Shown here piece by piece: positions 1 to 6,890 of a stretch of 9,430 nucleotides of DNA. The notes under the pieces were generated by a model. That model did no database searches. It saw nothing but the letters and a program-made list of their open reading frames with translations, and had not been told where the DNA came from. The stretch spans positions 1 to 9,430 of the forward strand of contig CAYHRJ010000040.1 in NCBI GenBank assembly GCA_964359095.1, read 5' to 3'. This DNA is from JACRJW01 sp964359095 (GTDB taxonomy: Bacteria > Patescibacteriota > Patescibacteriia > UBA9934 > GWF2-40-263). The first letter of the stretch is position 1. Every line of letters begins with the position of its first letter. The position numbers were made by a program, and so were the translations under genes.

Positions 1-33
1 GGCGACATGGTTCTGTGTGTCGGTGCGTTCTAA
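1..33 (+). CDS. Possible C-terminal end of an upstream gene (partial)
   Basis: Frame 1 reads GDMVLCVGAF and stops at TAA (31-33). Five bases later a strong Shine-Dalgarno begins for the next gene, the usual spacing inside an operon. The GD-x-VL-x-x-GA pattern recalls the C-terminal strand of Mur ligases such as MurC, which would suit a cell-wall neighbourhood. Ten residues cannot establish identity, so this is only a suggestion; the stretch could also be noncoding. Confidence 0.3.
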   Translation, partial: GDMVLCVGAF

Positions 34-37
34 CAAC

Positions 38-43
38 AGGAGG
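38..43 (+). promoter_or_regulatory. Shine-Dalgarno AGGAGG deciding the GTG start at 48
   Basis: A perfect AGGAGG lies four bases upstream of GTG 48, a slightly short but workable spacing. It decides the start over the unsupported upstream GTG at 15. It stands out because several neighbouring genes show no such site. Confidence 0.75.
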
Positions 44-47
44 ATCC

Positions 48-464
48 GTGTCTGATCAACGTCCTGTCAAAGAAACGTTGTACGCAATCGTGATCATCGT
101 GATCGTGGCGTGTCCCATTCTCTTCCTCACGGGATTCCTCGTGATCGAGGAAATCGAGAGTCGTCTCGGCATCTACCCGATCATCTCGGAACAAACCATT
201 CGCCTGCGATCCCTGCACAACGACTTCTTCGCTGAGTGCCACCAGCACCATGATCTCCAGCGGAAACTCTGGTACCGTCAGGATCAGATTCCCGAAGAAG
301 CGGCACGAGACCTCCGTCAGAAAATCGTGTTGCTCGACGAGGAGCTCGAAGCGATCCGCGCCCAGTGCGAGGAGCAGTCGAACGAACCGTGTGAACGGAT
401 GGTGTGCGAGGACTTCGATGCACAACACGAGGAGCGCATTCTCCTGGCACCAGGCCTCTGGTAA
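48..464 (+). CDS. Small single-pass membrane protein, function unknown
   Basis: I do not recognise this 138-residue protein. The start chosen is GTG at 48, four bases after a perfect AGGAGG (38-43); the frame is open further upstream to a GTG at 15 but that start has no ribosome site. Residues 1-10 are short and polar, residues 11-33 are a strongly hydrophobic helix rich in Ile and Val, and the rest is soluble and charged. Residues about 84-110 are Glu/Leu/Arg-rich and could form a short coiled coil. Three cysteines (107, 115, 120) lie near the C-terminus. The layout suggests an inner-membrane anchor with an acidic helical domain. It follows the possible upstream gene by 14 bases and is separated from the next gene by a hairpin, so it may end a transcription unit. 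Confidence 0.75.
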   Translation: MSDQRPVKETLYAIVIIVIVACPILFLTGFLVIEEIESRLGIYPIISEQTIRLRSLHNDFFAECHQHHDLQRKLWYRQDQIPEEAARDLRQKIVLLDEELEAIRAQCEEQSNEPCERMVCEDFDAQHEERILLAPGLW

Positions 465-470
465 CGCCTG

Positions 471-506
471 TGGGTCGAGGGCTCTGGCTCTCGACCCACT
501 CATCTT
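471..506 (+). terminator. Hairpin after the small membrane protein gene, possible terminator
   Basis: A perfect 9-bp inverted repeat (471-479 with 490-498, arm TGGGTCGAG) begins six bases after the TAA at 462-464. It is followed by a pyrimidine-rich stretch (ATCTTCTTCT) rather than a clean U-run, so termination may be partial. It lies directly in front of the next ATG (512) and could also act as a leader hairpin of that gene. Confidence 0.45.
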
Positions 507-511
507 CTTCT

Positions 512-1240
512 ATGAAACTCTATCAATCCTCACAAACTCACAAACCCTTCCTCTCAATCGTCGCCTGCCAACACGGCAATGAACCGTTCGGCCGCGAGAT
601 TATCGAGGCCCTTCGCCCACGACTCGAAGAATTCCCCGGGCTACAACTCATCGTCGCCAACGAAGAGGCTCTCGCGATCGACCAACGAGGCGTCGAGGGG
701 GACCTCAATCGTTCCTATCCCGGCAACCCAACTGGCAATCACGAGTCGCGGCTCGCTCACGCGCTTCTCAAACACGTGAACGGCACACGCTACCTGTTTG
801 ATATCCATACCTCCGTTTCCTCCTGCGGGTTCCTCGTTCCCATCGTAGCCGAACTCAACGAAGACACACGATCCGTCATCAATCTCTTAGAGCCATCACG
901 AATTGTCTGCATCGAACGTCCGCTCTCCTCCACGTCGCTCATTGGAAACGTAAACGCCGGCATCTCGCTTGAGTTTCAAAAAAGCCTCGCCGACCAATCC
1001 GCGATCGACATAGCAGTGAAGCTTGTCGAAGATCTCTATGATTGCCGTCGAGCGCCAACTCGAGCACGGGACGTCTTCATGGTCACAGGGATTCTGGAGG
1101 CTGACCTTGCGCTTCCCGACACCGCTCGAGACTTTGAGCTCGTAGAGGAACTCGACCTCTACCCAGTCCTGCTTAAAGACCCAAGCTACATGGGAAACCA
1201 GGGTCTGAAAGCAACCAGAAAAGAGGTGATGGCTCTGTGA
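512..1240 (+). CDS. AstE/AspA-family zinc-dependent deacylase (M14-like)
   Basis: This 242-residue protein belongs to the succinylglutamate desuccinylase/aspartoacylase family, zinc enzymes that hydrolyse an N-acyl or amide bond on an amino-acid-like substrate. The family signatures are present in order: H21-G-N-E24 (first two zinc ligands), DLNR at 64-67 (substrate-binding Asn-Arg), D97-I-H99 (third zinc ligand) and an LEF segment whose E154 matches the catalytic Glu. It is shorter than E. coli AstE, and no other arginine-succinyltransferase pathway gene is nearby, so the true substrate is unknown; a peptide or amino-acid conjugate is as likely as succinylglutamate. The ATG at 512 is chosen because homology-like sequence begins soon after it and the upstream frame runs through the preceding gene and hairpin. 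There is no Shine-Dalgarno. It ends in TGA and converges on the minus-strand gene downstream. Confidence 0.85.
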   Translation: MKLYQSSQTHKPFLSIVACQHGNEPFGREIIEALRPRLEEFPGLQLIVANEEALAIDQRGVEGDLNRSYPGNPTGNHESRLAHALLKHVNGTRYLFDIHTSVSSCGFLVPIVAELNEDTRSVINLLEPSRIVCIERPLSSTSLIGNVNAGISLEFQKSLADQSAIDIAVKLVEDLYDCRRAPTRARDVFMVTGILEADLALPDTARDFELVEELDLYPVLLKDPSYMGNQGLKATRKEVMAL

Positions 1241-1275
1241 TTTACAAAAGTCCATGATGAGGGAGATGACCTATA

Positions 1276-1301
1276 GAAAAACCCTGAGACGTTCTCAGGG
1301 T
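1276..1301 (-). terminator. Rho-independent terminator of the small Cys-rich gene
   Basis: A perfect 9-bp stem (1281-1289 with 1293-1301, arm ACCCTGAGA) lies 14 bases past the stop of the minus-strand gene. On the minus strand it is followed by TTTTC (1280-1276), the expected U-tract. On the plus strand the next bases are TGCGTCC, so it would serve the converging AstE-like gene less well. Confidence 0.8.
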
Positions 1302-1315
1302 TGCGTCCATCGTGT

Positions 1316-1564
1316 CTAGGGGACGAGATGATCCGTGTTCGGATGACAGTACGGACAGTACGTCCGCGACACTGAACAGTTCCCCTTGCACAGGATGAGC
1401 GGAGCCGAGATGTCCTGAACCACACCGAGGGCGTTGAACTCGCGCCACTTGGGCGTATAGGAGATGTGAATCTCCTTGGGTTCCACACCCGCCGCAATGA
1501 TGGCCTGACAGAGCACCATCATATCCTGGTCGTCCGCGATGACAACAATGCGCTGAACACTCAT
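1316..1564 (-). CDS. Small cysteine-rich protein of thioredoxin/glutaredoxin-like layout
   Basis: I cannot name this 82-residue protein. The ATG at 1564 has an AAAGGAAA ribosome site a few bases upstream; the open frame continues further, but through a hairpin with a U-tract, so the shorter form is preferred. The predicted order is a strand RIVVIA (5-10), a helix (about 13-26), a strand EIHIS (31-35), a helix ending in LGV (about 40-48) and a strand after SAP (53-55), which recalls the beta-alpha-beta and cis-proline parts of thioredoxin folds. The usual N-terminal CxxC is absent: DDQDMM (11-16) is at that place and a lone C19 follows. Instead four cysteines cluster at the end, C59, C63, C70 and C73, the last pair as CPYC followed by His. 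They could bind zinc or be redox-active. It has its own promoter region and terminator, so it is a single-gene unit. Confidence 0.75.
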   Translation of the reverse strand: MSVQRIVVIADDQDMMVLCQAIIAAGVEPKEIHISYTPKWREFNALGVVQDISAPLILCKGNCSVSRTYCPYCHPNTDHLVP

Positions 1565-1589
1565 GTTTGTTTCCTTTGTGAGGAGAGAA

Positions 1590-1724
1590 CAAAAACTGGT
1601 CATCACTATGACGACCAGCTTTATGTGTCTTTTCCGTTCTGGGTTTAGAAACGCCAAACGAAGCTGTCCGTCATGGAAAGCTTCGGGGCTGGGTTCACCT
1701 GGAGGAAACGGTTATACATACGTT
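1590..1724 (-). ncRNA. Candidate structured leader or small RNA
   Basis: This interval lies between a sigma70-like promoter (1731-1759) and a terminator-like hairpin (1591-1618) and holds no convincing gene. It contains a second stable hairpin at 1660-1684 (stem GAAGCT/AGCTTC, one mismatch, then four more pairs). A segment GTTTCCT (minus strand, 1709-1703) is complementary over 7 bases to AGGAAAC in the ribosome site of the downstream gene. I do not recognise a known riboswitch or RNA family. Either a leader of about 160 nt or a free small RNA of about 130 nt fits. Confidence 0.3.
1591..1618 (-). terminator. Terminator-like hairpin upstream of the Cys-rich gene (attenuator or sRNA end)
   Basis: On the minus strand a 10-bp stem with one mismatch (1618-1609 with 1605-1596, outer arm CTGGTC) and a 3-nt loop is followed at once by TTTTT (1595-1591). 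This is a good intrinsic terminator, yet it lies 27 bases upstream of the ATG at 1564, after a plausible promoter. It may attenuate that gene or end a small RNA. On the plus strand it is followed by CTTTATGTGTCTTTT, so it may work weakly in both directions. Confidence 0.55.
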
Positions 1725-1730
1725 GGAACC

Positions 1731-1759
1731 ATCATGCCAGCAAGCATGGCGACTGTCAA
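1731..1759 (-). promoter_or_regulatory. Sigma70-like promoter for the Cys-rich gene or small RNA
   Basis: On the minus strand a perfect TTGACA (1759-1754) is followed after exactly 17 bases by CATGAT (1736-1731), which matches four of six bases of TATAAT. The start of transcription would be near 1724. It lies in the spacer after the PBP gene, pointing toward the Cys-rich gene. Confidence 0.5.
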
Positions 1760-1793
1760 TAATATGTATGTGACTGACGCGACCGGTTTTCGT

Positions 1794-4778
1794 TTAAAAT
1801 AAGTTCAAATCTGAAACGGGGACGAAGATCTCTGCCACACCTGAGGTGTCATCGGAAGTGCTCTCTGTTGTTGATGATTCTGAGTCTTTCTGCGCTATGA
1901 TCTCCACGAGTGTCCCAGCTGTTGAGAGTTCGGTTGAGCCGTCATCCGAGATTGCGCGGGCAGAGAGTGCCCACGTTCCGGAGGCCGGTAGCGTCCAATC
2001 GAAGGTGAGGAATGGCGAGCCAGGATCCAGGGTCTGTCCGACTCGTTCTTCGGATCCTGATCCGAGTGACTCGGCGTAGACGCTTACGGAACGGTAAGAT
2101 TCTGGGTCATCGATGGAGACGACGATTGTGTAGGTCGTGCTCGAGTATTCGATCGTCTGGCCGTTTTTGGGATCGATGAGTTCAAACGCCGTATCACTCC
2201 CTTCCGACTCTACTTGGATTGTCACTGTGTCCGATCCAGCGTTGTCGATGTCGTCGTAGGCGATGGCTTTCACGGTGTGTACGCCGCGGCCTACGGAGCT
2301 CGGCAGGGTTGTTGTGAGGGAGTAGGGCGAGCTTGAATCAGAACCAAGATACTGACCATCGATGTAGAACTCAGCGCGTGCGACTCCACGGGCGGCATCA
2401 GCAGAAATTTGAATCGAGAGGGTACGATCTGCGATCGCATCATCGTCGTCAGGTGAGGTGATTCTCACCGAAGGGAAATTGGCTGGGACATGGAGATCGT
2501 CTTCTTCTGTTGGTGGATCCTGATTCAGAATTTCAACTCCTGTCTCTGTTTGTTTCTTTTCAATCCATGTTTGAATGGCTGCTTCCCAAGCCGCGTACTG
2601 CTCGTTGTCTTCGGGATGCTCAGGCGCAGGACCGAGCGGATCGTCGCGATCAACGTAATGGAGAATTGAGTGATACTGCGCGTACATTTTTTCTTCGCGA
2701 TACGAGTCTGGTGTGTACTCCGTTGCAAGTTTTCCTGATGCTCGATCGATCGTCACAGTTGTTGATCCAATCTCTCCATCGAGGACAGCCTTACCTGTTT
2801 GTGTGATTTCAGGGGATGGGAATGTTTCAACAGGTTTGCCTTCCAACACGCGTTTCATAAATCCATTCCAGATGGGGCCTGCACCAATCGATCCACCAGC
2901 TTTGTTCATGGGTGTGTTGTCGTTGTTACCAACCCACACGCCTGCGGCAAGAGACGGTGTGTAGCCCATCAGCCAGCCGTCGCGGTAATCGTTTGTGGTT
3001 CCTGTCTTGGCCGCCACGGGTCGCGAACCAAGTTGCAAGTAGCTGTTGGCACCAAACACCGGCGTGCGTGCTTCGTTGTTGGAAAGAACGTAGCTCGTCA
3101 TCCGGGCGATGTTTGCGTCGATGATTTTTTTGCCTGACTTTTGTTTCCACTCTTCCAGAATCTCTCCGTCCGCATCTTCTACTTTCAAGATGGAGACTGT
3201 TTCGTTGCGCACGCCGTCATTTGCCAGGACCCCGTAGGCCGCGGTGTGTTCGAGAAGCTGTACCTCACCACCTCCAAGGACGAGAGACATCCCAAACGCC
3301 GAGTGATCTCCAAACGACGTATAGCCAAGACTGGTCGCAAAATCGAGCGCGGTTTCCACGCCCACCAGGTAGACCAATTTGACCGCGGGGATATTGAGGG
3401 AGAGCTGGAGTGCATTCAAAATGCGAATCGGTCCGTGTTCGCTTCCGTCATAGTTCTGTGGCGTATAGTTGCCCGTGACCGTCGGGAACGTGGTCACCAC
3501 ATCCCACAGAACGGTGTTTGGTGTGTAGCCGAGTTCAAAGGCTTTGGTGTAGACGATTGGTTTGAAACTGGATCCTGGTTGGCGTAGACGTGTGGTCACG
3601 TTTACCTGACCGTCGATGTCGTCATCGAAATAATCTTTGGAACCGACCATCGAGAGGATGTGCCCAGTCTTTGGATCGATCGCGACCAGTGCGGCGTTCG
3701 TCAATCCATACTTCTCTACGTTTTCCTCTACGCCTTTTTTGACTTCCTCCTCAGCAATCATCTGCATGTCGTAGTCGAGCGTGGTTATCACTTTGAGTCC
3801 CCCTTCTTCCACAACACTGCGTCCGTATTCTTCCTCAAGCAGTTCTTTCACATACAACACAAAGTGCGGCGCATCGATGTTGGTAATCGCAACATCAACG
3901 GGAGTTGCTTCTATGAGCGCTGCGTCGTAAGCGGTTTGATCGATGAACGCAAGCTCAAGCATCTCTCCCAAAATATAATCACGGCGGGCTTGGAGGCGAT
4001 CCGGATTGTTCAGATACGTGGTTGGAGCTTTTGGAAGTGCCGCGAGTGTGGCGGCTTGGGCGAGGGTGAGTTCGTTTACGGATAGGCCGAAATAATTTTG
4101 TGCGGCTGCTTCCAATCCGTAGTAGGTAGAGCCGTAAGGGATTTCATTAAAATAGATTTGGAGGATTTCATCTTTTGAGTAACGGCGTTCCAACTCAACG
4201 GACAAAATGAGTTCTTTGACTTTTCGAATGATTGTTTTTTCGTTTGAGAGAATGGCGTTCTTCACGAGTTGCTGCGTAAGCGTTGAACCACCGGTCGGAT
4301 TTCCCGTGAGGTTATCAAACACAGCGCGCAAAATTCCTTTCACATCAAACCCACCATGCTGACAAAAGTTGCGATCTTCAGCCGCGATCGTTGCTTGCAG
4401 AGCAAACAGTGGAATACCTCTTTCGTCACGTTCAAGATTTTCGTCGTCCAAACAAAATCCTTCCTGCAATTTTTTCAGCGTGCGGTTTTCATCACCGAAA
4501 ATTTCGTACAGGACATGTTCACCGGTGCGGTCGTAGATTTTTGTGGTCTGAGAAATGGCTCGATCCGTCAAGCTGTCAGGATTGGGAAGGTCGCGTGAAA
4601 TAAACGCCATGAGTCCTAAGATTCCCAAGGATCCGGCAAAGATGAGGGCGATTCCTAACAGGATTCCATTTTTGATGAGCGTCCCTTTAGAGAGCCCACG
4701 AACATGGGATCGCAGACGTGGTAAACGCGATCGCTTCGTTCCGTTCCAACCTTGTCGATTGTATTGATGCGTGGACAT
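1794..4778 (-). CDS. Class A penicillin-binding protein (transglycosylase/transpeptidase) with Ig-like C-terminus
   Basis: This 994-residue bifunctional enzyme polymerises lipid II into glycan strands and cross-links the peptides on the outer face of the membrane. A basic cytoplasmic tail precedes a membrane helix at about 37-60. The GT51 domain shows EDRNF with catalytic E134, GGSTLTQQ (163-170) and the RRYSKDEIL...YFNEIPYG block (198-216). The transpeptidase domain shows SSFK with nucleophile S403 and K406, SLN (460-462) and KTGTT (from 591). After it come two beta-rich Ig-like domains (about 770-856 and 864-963), the first of the type with DGQYLG and HTVKAIAYD, then a Ser/Thr/Glu-rich tail, which make the protein longer than many class A PBPs. 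ATG 4778 is preferred to GTG 4880 because the extra 34 residues look noncoding; neither has a Shine-Dalgarno. The gene diverges from glmS. No clear terminator follows its stop. Confidence 0.95.
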   Translation of the reverse strand: MSTHQYNRQGWNGTKRSRLPRLRSHVRGLSKGTLIKNGILLGIALIFAGSLGILGLMAFISRDLPNPDSLTDRAISQTTKIYDRTGEHVLYEIFGDENRTLKKLQEGFCLDDENLERDERGIPLFALQATIAAEDRNFCQHGGFDVKGILRAVFDNLTGNPTGGSTLTQQLVKNAILSNEKTIIRKVKELILSVELERRYSKDEILQIYFNEIPYGSTYYGLEAAAQNYFGLSVNELTLAQAATLAALPKAPTTYLNNPDRLQARRDYILGEMLELAFIDQTAYDAALIEATPVDVAITNIDAPHFVLYVKELLEEEYGRSVVEEGGLKVITTLDYDMQMIAEEEVKKGVEENVEKYGLTNAALVAIDPKTGHILSMVGSKDYFDDDIDGQVNVTTRLRQPGSSFKPIVYTKAFELGYTPNTVLWDVVTTFPTVTGNYTPQNYDGSEHGPIRILNALQLSLNIPAVKLVYLVGVETALDFATSLGYTSFGDHSAFGMSLVLGGGEVQLLEHTAAYGVLANDGVRNETVSILKVEDADGEILEEWKQKSGKKIIDANIARMTSYVLSNNEARTPVFGANSYLQLGSRPVAAKTGTTNDYRDGWLMGYTPSLAAGVWVGNNDNTPMNKAGGSIGAGPIWNGFMKRVLEGKPVETFPSPEITQTGKAVLDGEIGSTTVTIDRASGKLATEYTPDSYREEKMYAQYHSILHYVDRDDPLGPAPEHPEDNEQYAAWEAAIQTWIEKKQTETGVEILNQDPPTEEDDLHVPANFPSVRITSPDDDDAIADRTLSIQISADAARGVARAEFYIDGQYLGSDSSSPYSLTTTLPSSVGRGVHTVKAIAYDDIDNAGSDTVTIQVESEGSDTAFELIDPKNGQTIEYSSTTYTIVVSIDDPESYRSVSVYAESLGSGSEERVGQTLDPGSPFLTFDWTLPASGTWALSARAISDDGSTELSTAGTLVEIIAQKDSESSTTESTSDDTSGVAEIFVPVSDLNLF

Positions 4779-4900
4779 AACAACGCTTCTAGAGTACCGG
4801 AAAACAGAGCTGTCGAACAGATTTGGACAAAGGGATGTCGAAAGAAGGCTTTGTTTTTGGGAGGGTTTTTTGTTGTCCACATATCGTGGTGTGTGAATGT

Positions 4901-4995
4901 AAGGTTTTAGGTTTTAGGTTGTAGGTTGTAGGGAGTAGATTGTAGCCAAAATTTTTCCGTCTCTTCCCTACCATCTACAACCTACTTCCTAAAAC
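4901..4995. repeat. Heptad-like GGTTTTAG/GGTTGTAG repeat forming an inverted repeat
   Basis: This makes up much of the 228-bp spacer between the divergent PBP and glmS genes. The left side is tandem, with about four degenerate 7-base units (AGGTTTT, AGGTTTT, AGGTTGT, AGGTTGT). Part of it (4911-4938) is matched at 23 of 28 positions by the inverted segment 4968-4995, with a 29-base spacer. The fold would lie in the glmS leader, ending 11 bases before its ATG. Apart from this repeat I see no strong promoter in the spacer; a weak TTGTCC-N17-AATGTA (4873-4901) faces glmS. Confidence 0.7.
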
Positions 4996-5006
4996 TTCCC
5001 CCACCT

Positions 5007-6866
5007 ATGTGCGGCATCATCGGTTACGTTGGAAAAAAACAAGTCATTCCTGTTCTCATGGAAGGTCTCACCAATATGGAATACCGCGGATACGATTCTG
5101 CTGGTGTCTGTATTCATGAAGATAGGCTGAGACGTGTTCGTGCACAGGGGAACATCACAAAGCTGAAAGAGCAGTTGATCGGACACCGTTTTTTCGGCAC
5201 GTCCGGTATTGGTCACACACGTTGGGCCACTCATGGTGTGCCAGATCAGACGAATGCTCATCCACATCTAGACTGTCAGGAGTCTGTCGCAATCGTCCAC
5301 AATGGAATTGTGGAAAATTACCAGGAGCTCCGCGAGGAGTTGAAAAGCTTGGGACACGTCTTCACCTCGCAAACAGATTCAGAAGTTCTTGCCCATTTGA
5401 TCGAAGCAGAACTTGAGACATCATCTGGCCTTCTCGCTTTGCGTCGAGCCCTGAAGCGAGTGCGCGGCACGTATGGTTTGGTAGTGATATTGAAAGATAT
5501 TCCGCAAACGCTTTTTGTAGCGCGCATGGGAAGTCCGCTTGTGATTGGTGTTGGCAAGCACGAGCACTATGTTGCCTCTGATCCTTCTGCGATCCTCACT
5601 CATACCCGCGATGTGATTTTTTTGGACGATGGAGAGTTGGCAAGCGTGAGCTCAGAGGGTGTGACCATCACGAGTCTTGACCCGCCGTCGCTCAGAAAGC
5701 TATGGCGGGCAAGCGAGCAGCCGGCGAACAAGCGTGTGGAGCGTGTGACCTGGGAGGTAGAGACGGCACAAAAAAATGGTGAGGCGCACTTTATGTTGAA
5801 AGAAATGTTAGAGCAGCCTGCGGTGATTGAAAATTCCACGCGCGGCAGGATTGATTTGATCGGAACACGCGCTGTATTGGGAGGTCTGCGCGACGTGAGT
5901 GAGAGACTCAAAGAAATTGATCGGATCATTATTGTCGGATGCGGGAGTGCGTACTATGCAGGGCTTGTTGGTGAGTATTTGTTTGAGGAACTTGCTGGTA
6001 TTCCAGTGGAAGTAGAATTAGCGAGCGAATTTCGTTATCGCAAACCGATCATCTCTGCACGCACGGCGGTTCTCGCAATCTCGCAGTCTGGTGAGACAGC
6101 CGATACTCTGGAAGCGGTGCGTGAGTCTAAACGAAAGCATGCTCTCACACTAGGACTCGTGAACGTTGTTGGTTCATCGGTTGCACGTGAGACCGATGCA
6201 GGCGTGTACAATCATGCTGGACCTGAGATCGGGGTTGCGAGCACCAAAGCGTTTCTCTCACAGTTGAGCGTTCTCACGCTTATGAGCGTGTATCTTGGCC
6301 AGCTTCGAGGGACGCTGTCAGATCATGATGCGGGCGAGGTGTTGGCAGCCATGTATGAAATCCCAGATCAGATTCAGTCGATTCTGGACGCACGAGGTTC
6401 TCTGTGCGCGATCACACAGAAGTATCGTCACATGAGCAACTGTCTTTTCTTGGGACGTAAATATCAAGCTCCCATTGCCTACGAGAGCGCGCTTAAAATG
6501 AAAGAAGTCAGCTACGTTCACGCAGAAGGGTACTCGTGTGGAGAGATGAAGCATGGCCCTATCGCGCTCATTGATAAATCATTCCCCAGTGTTGTGTTGT
6601 GTCCAGAAGATTCTGTGTTTGAAAAAACTCGATCGAGCATGGAAGAGTTACGTGCGCGTGGCGGTTCGATTATCGCTGTGACGACCAACGCTCGACTCGT
6701 GGAGCATCTGTGTGAGGACGTGATCGTCGTTCCGCAGACAGTCGAGTGTTTGCAGCCTCTGCTCACCGTGATTCCAATGCAATTGTTCGCCTACGAGATG
6801 GCACTAGCCAGAAATCTTGATCCAGATCGTCCACGCAACCTTGCCAAGTCTGTCACGGTTGAATAA
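5007..6866 (+). CDS. glmS: Glutamine--fructose-6-phosphate aminotransferase (isomerizing)
   Basis: GlmS converts fructose-6-phosphate and glutamine to glucosamine-6-phosphate in the cytoplasm, the first step toward UDP-GlcNAc and peptidoglycan. The 619-residue length is normal for the family. The N-terminal glutaminase begins MCGIIGYVG, with Cys2 as the nucleophile once Met is removed, and continues with EYRGYDSAG (25-33), RWATHG (72-77) and HNGIVENY (98-105). Two SIS domains follow: GCGSAYYAG (311-319), SQSGETADT (359-367) and STKAFLSQ (412-419), then HAEGYSCGEMKHGP (505-518) with the isomerase Glu and His. The C-terminal tail DPDRPRNLAKSVTVE is typical, with K614 at the place of the lysine that binds open-chain sugar. 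All key residues are present. There is no Shine-Dalgarno before ATG 5007, and no glmS ribozyme is evident in the leader, which instead carries the repeat hairpin. The gap lies 38 bases after the stop. Confidence 0.98.
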   Translation: MCGIIGYVGKKQVIPVLMEGLTNMEYRGYDSAGVCIHEDRLRRVRAQGNITKLKEQLIGHRFFGTSGIGHTRWATHGVPDQTNAHPHLDCQESVAIVHNGIVENYQELREELKSLGHVFTSQTDSEVLAHLIEAELETSSGLLALRRALKRVRGTYGLVVILKDIPQTLFVARMGSPLVIGVGKHEHYVASDPSAILTHTRDVIFLDDGELASVSSEGVTITSLDPPSLRKLWRASEQPANKRVERVTWEVETAQKNGEAHFMLKEMLEQPAVIENSTRGRIDLIGTRAVLGGLRDVSERLKEIDRIIIVGCGSAYYAGLVGEYLFEELAGIPVEVELASEFRYRKPIISARTAVLAISQSGETADTLEAVRESKRKHALTLGLVNVVGSSVARETDAGVYNHAGPEIGVASTKAFLSQLSVLTLMSVYLGQLRGTLSDHDAGEVLAAMYEIPDQIQSILDARGSLCAITQKYRHMSNCLFLGRKYQAPIAYESALKMKEVSYVHAEGYSCGEMKHGPIALIDKSFPSVVLCPEDSVFEKTRSSMEELRARGGSIIAVTTNARLVEHLCEDVIVVPQTVECLQPLLTVIPMQLFAYEMALARNLDPDRPRNLAKSVTVE

Positions 6867-6890
6867 CAGACGGTGGGGATAGATAGATTG

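Noticed and set aside
30..503. 157-residue open frame on the minus strand opposite the small membrane protein
   Set aside because: It has no ribosome site and no domain pattern, and it runs through the 471-498 hairpin. The plus-strand frame has AGGAGG, a clean membrane helix and a fitting stop.
1238..1240. UGA recoded to glycine as in some Patescibacteria
   Set aside because: TGA ends the AstE-like gene at the expected length, and no other gene contains an in-frame TGA.
1565..1711. Upstream extension of the Cys-rich gene (TTG at 1657, open frame back to 1711)
   Set aside because: The added codons pass through both hairpins, including one with a U-tract, and a good ribosome site precedes ATG 1564.
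1590..1724. SRP RNA or a known riboswitch in the leader
   Set aside because: The apical GGAAG-type SRP loop sequence is missing, and I recognise no riboswitch core; only generic hairpins can be supported.
4779..4880. GTG start at 4880 for the PBP (34 more residues)
   Set aside because: The extra segment has no Shine-Dalgarno and does not look like a conserved N-terminus. ATG 4778 begins a normal basic tail before the membrane helix, although it too lacks an SD.
4789..4974. 61-residue minus-strand frame in the divergent spacer, containing NLLPTTYNLKPKT
   Set aside because: It is a translation of the TAGGTTG/TAGGTTT repeat and spacer, a typical spurious peptide.
5007..6866. glmS ribozyme or riboswitch control
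   Set aside because: The leader before glmS holds the AT-rich heptad repeat and none of the ribozyme's conserved core that I can recognise.
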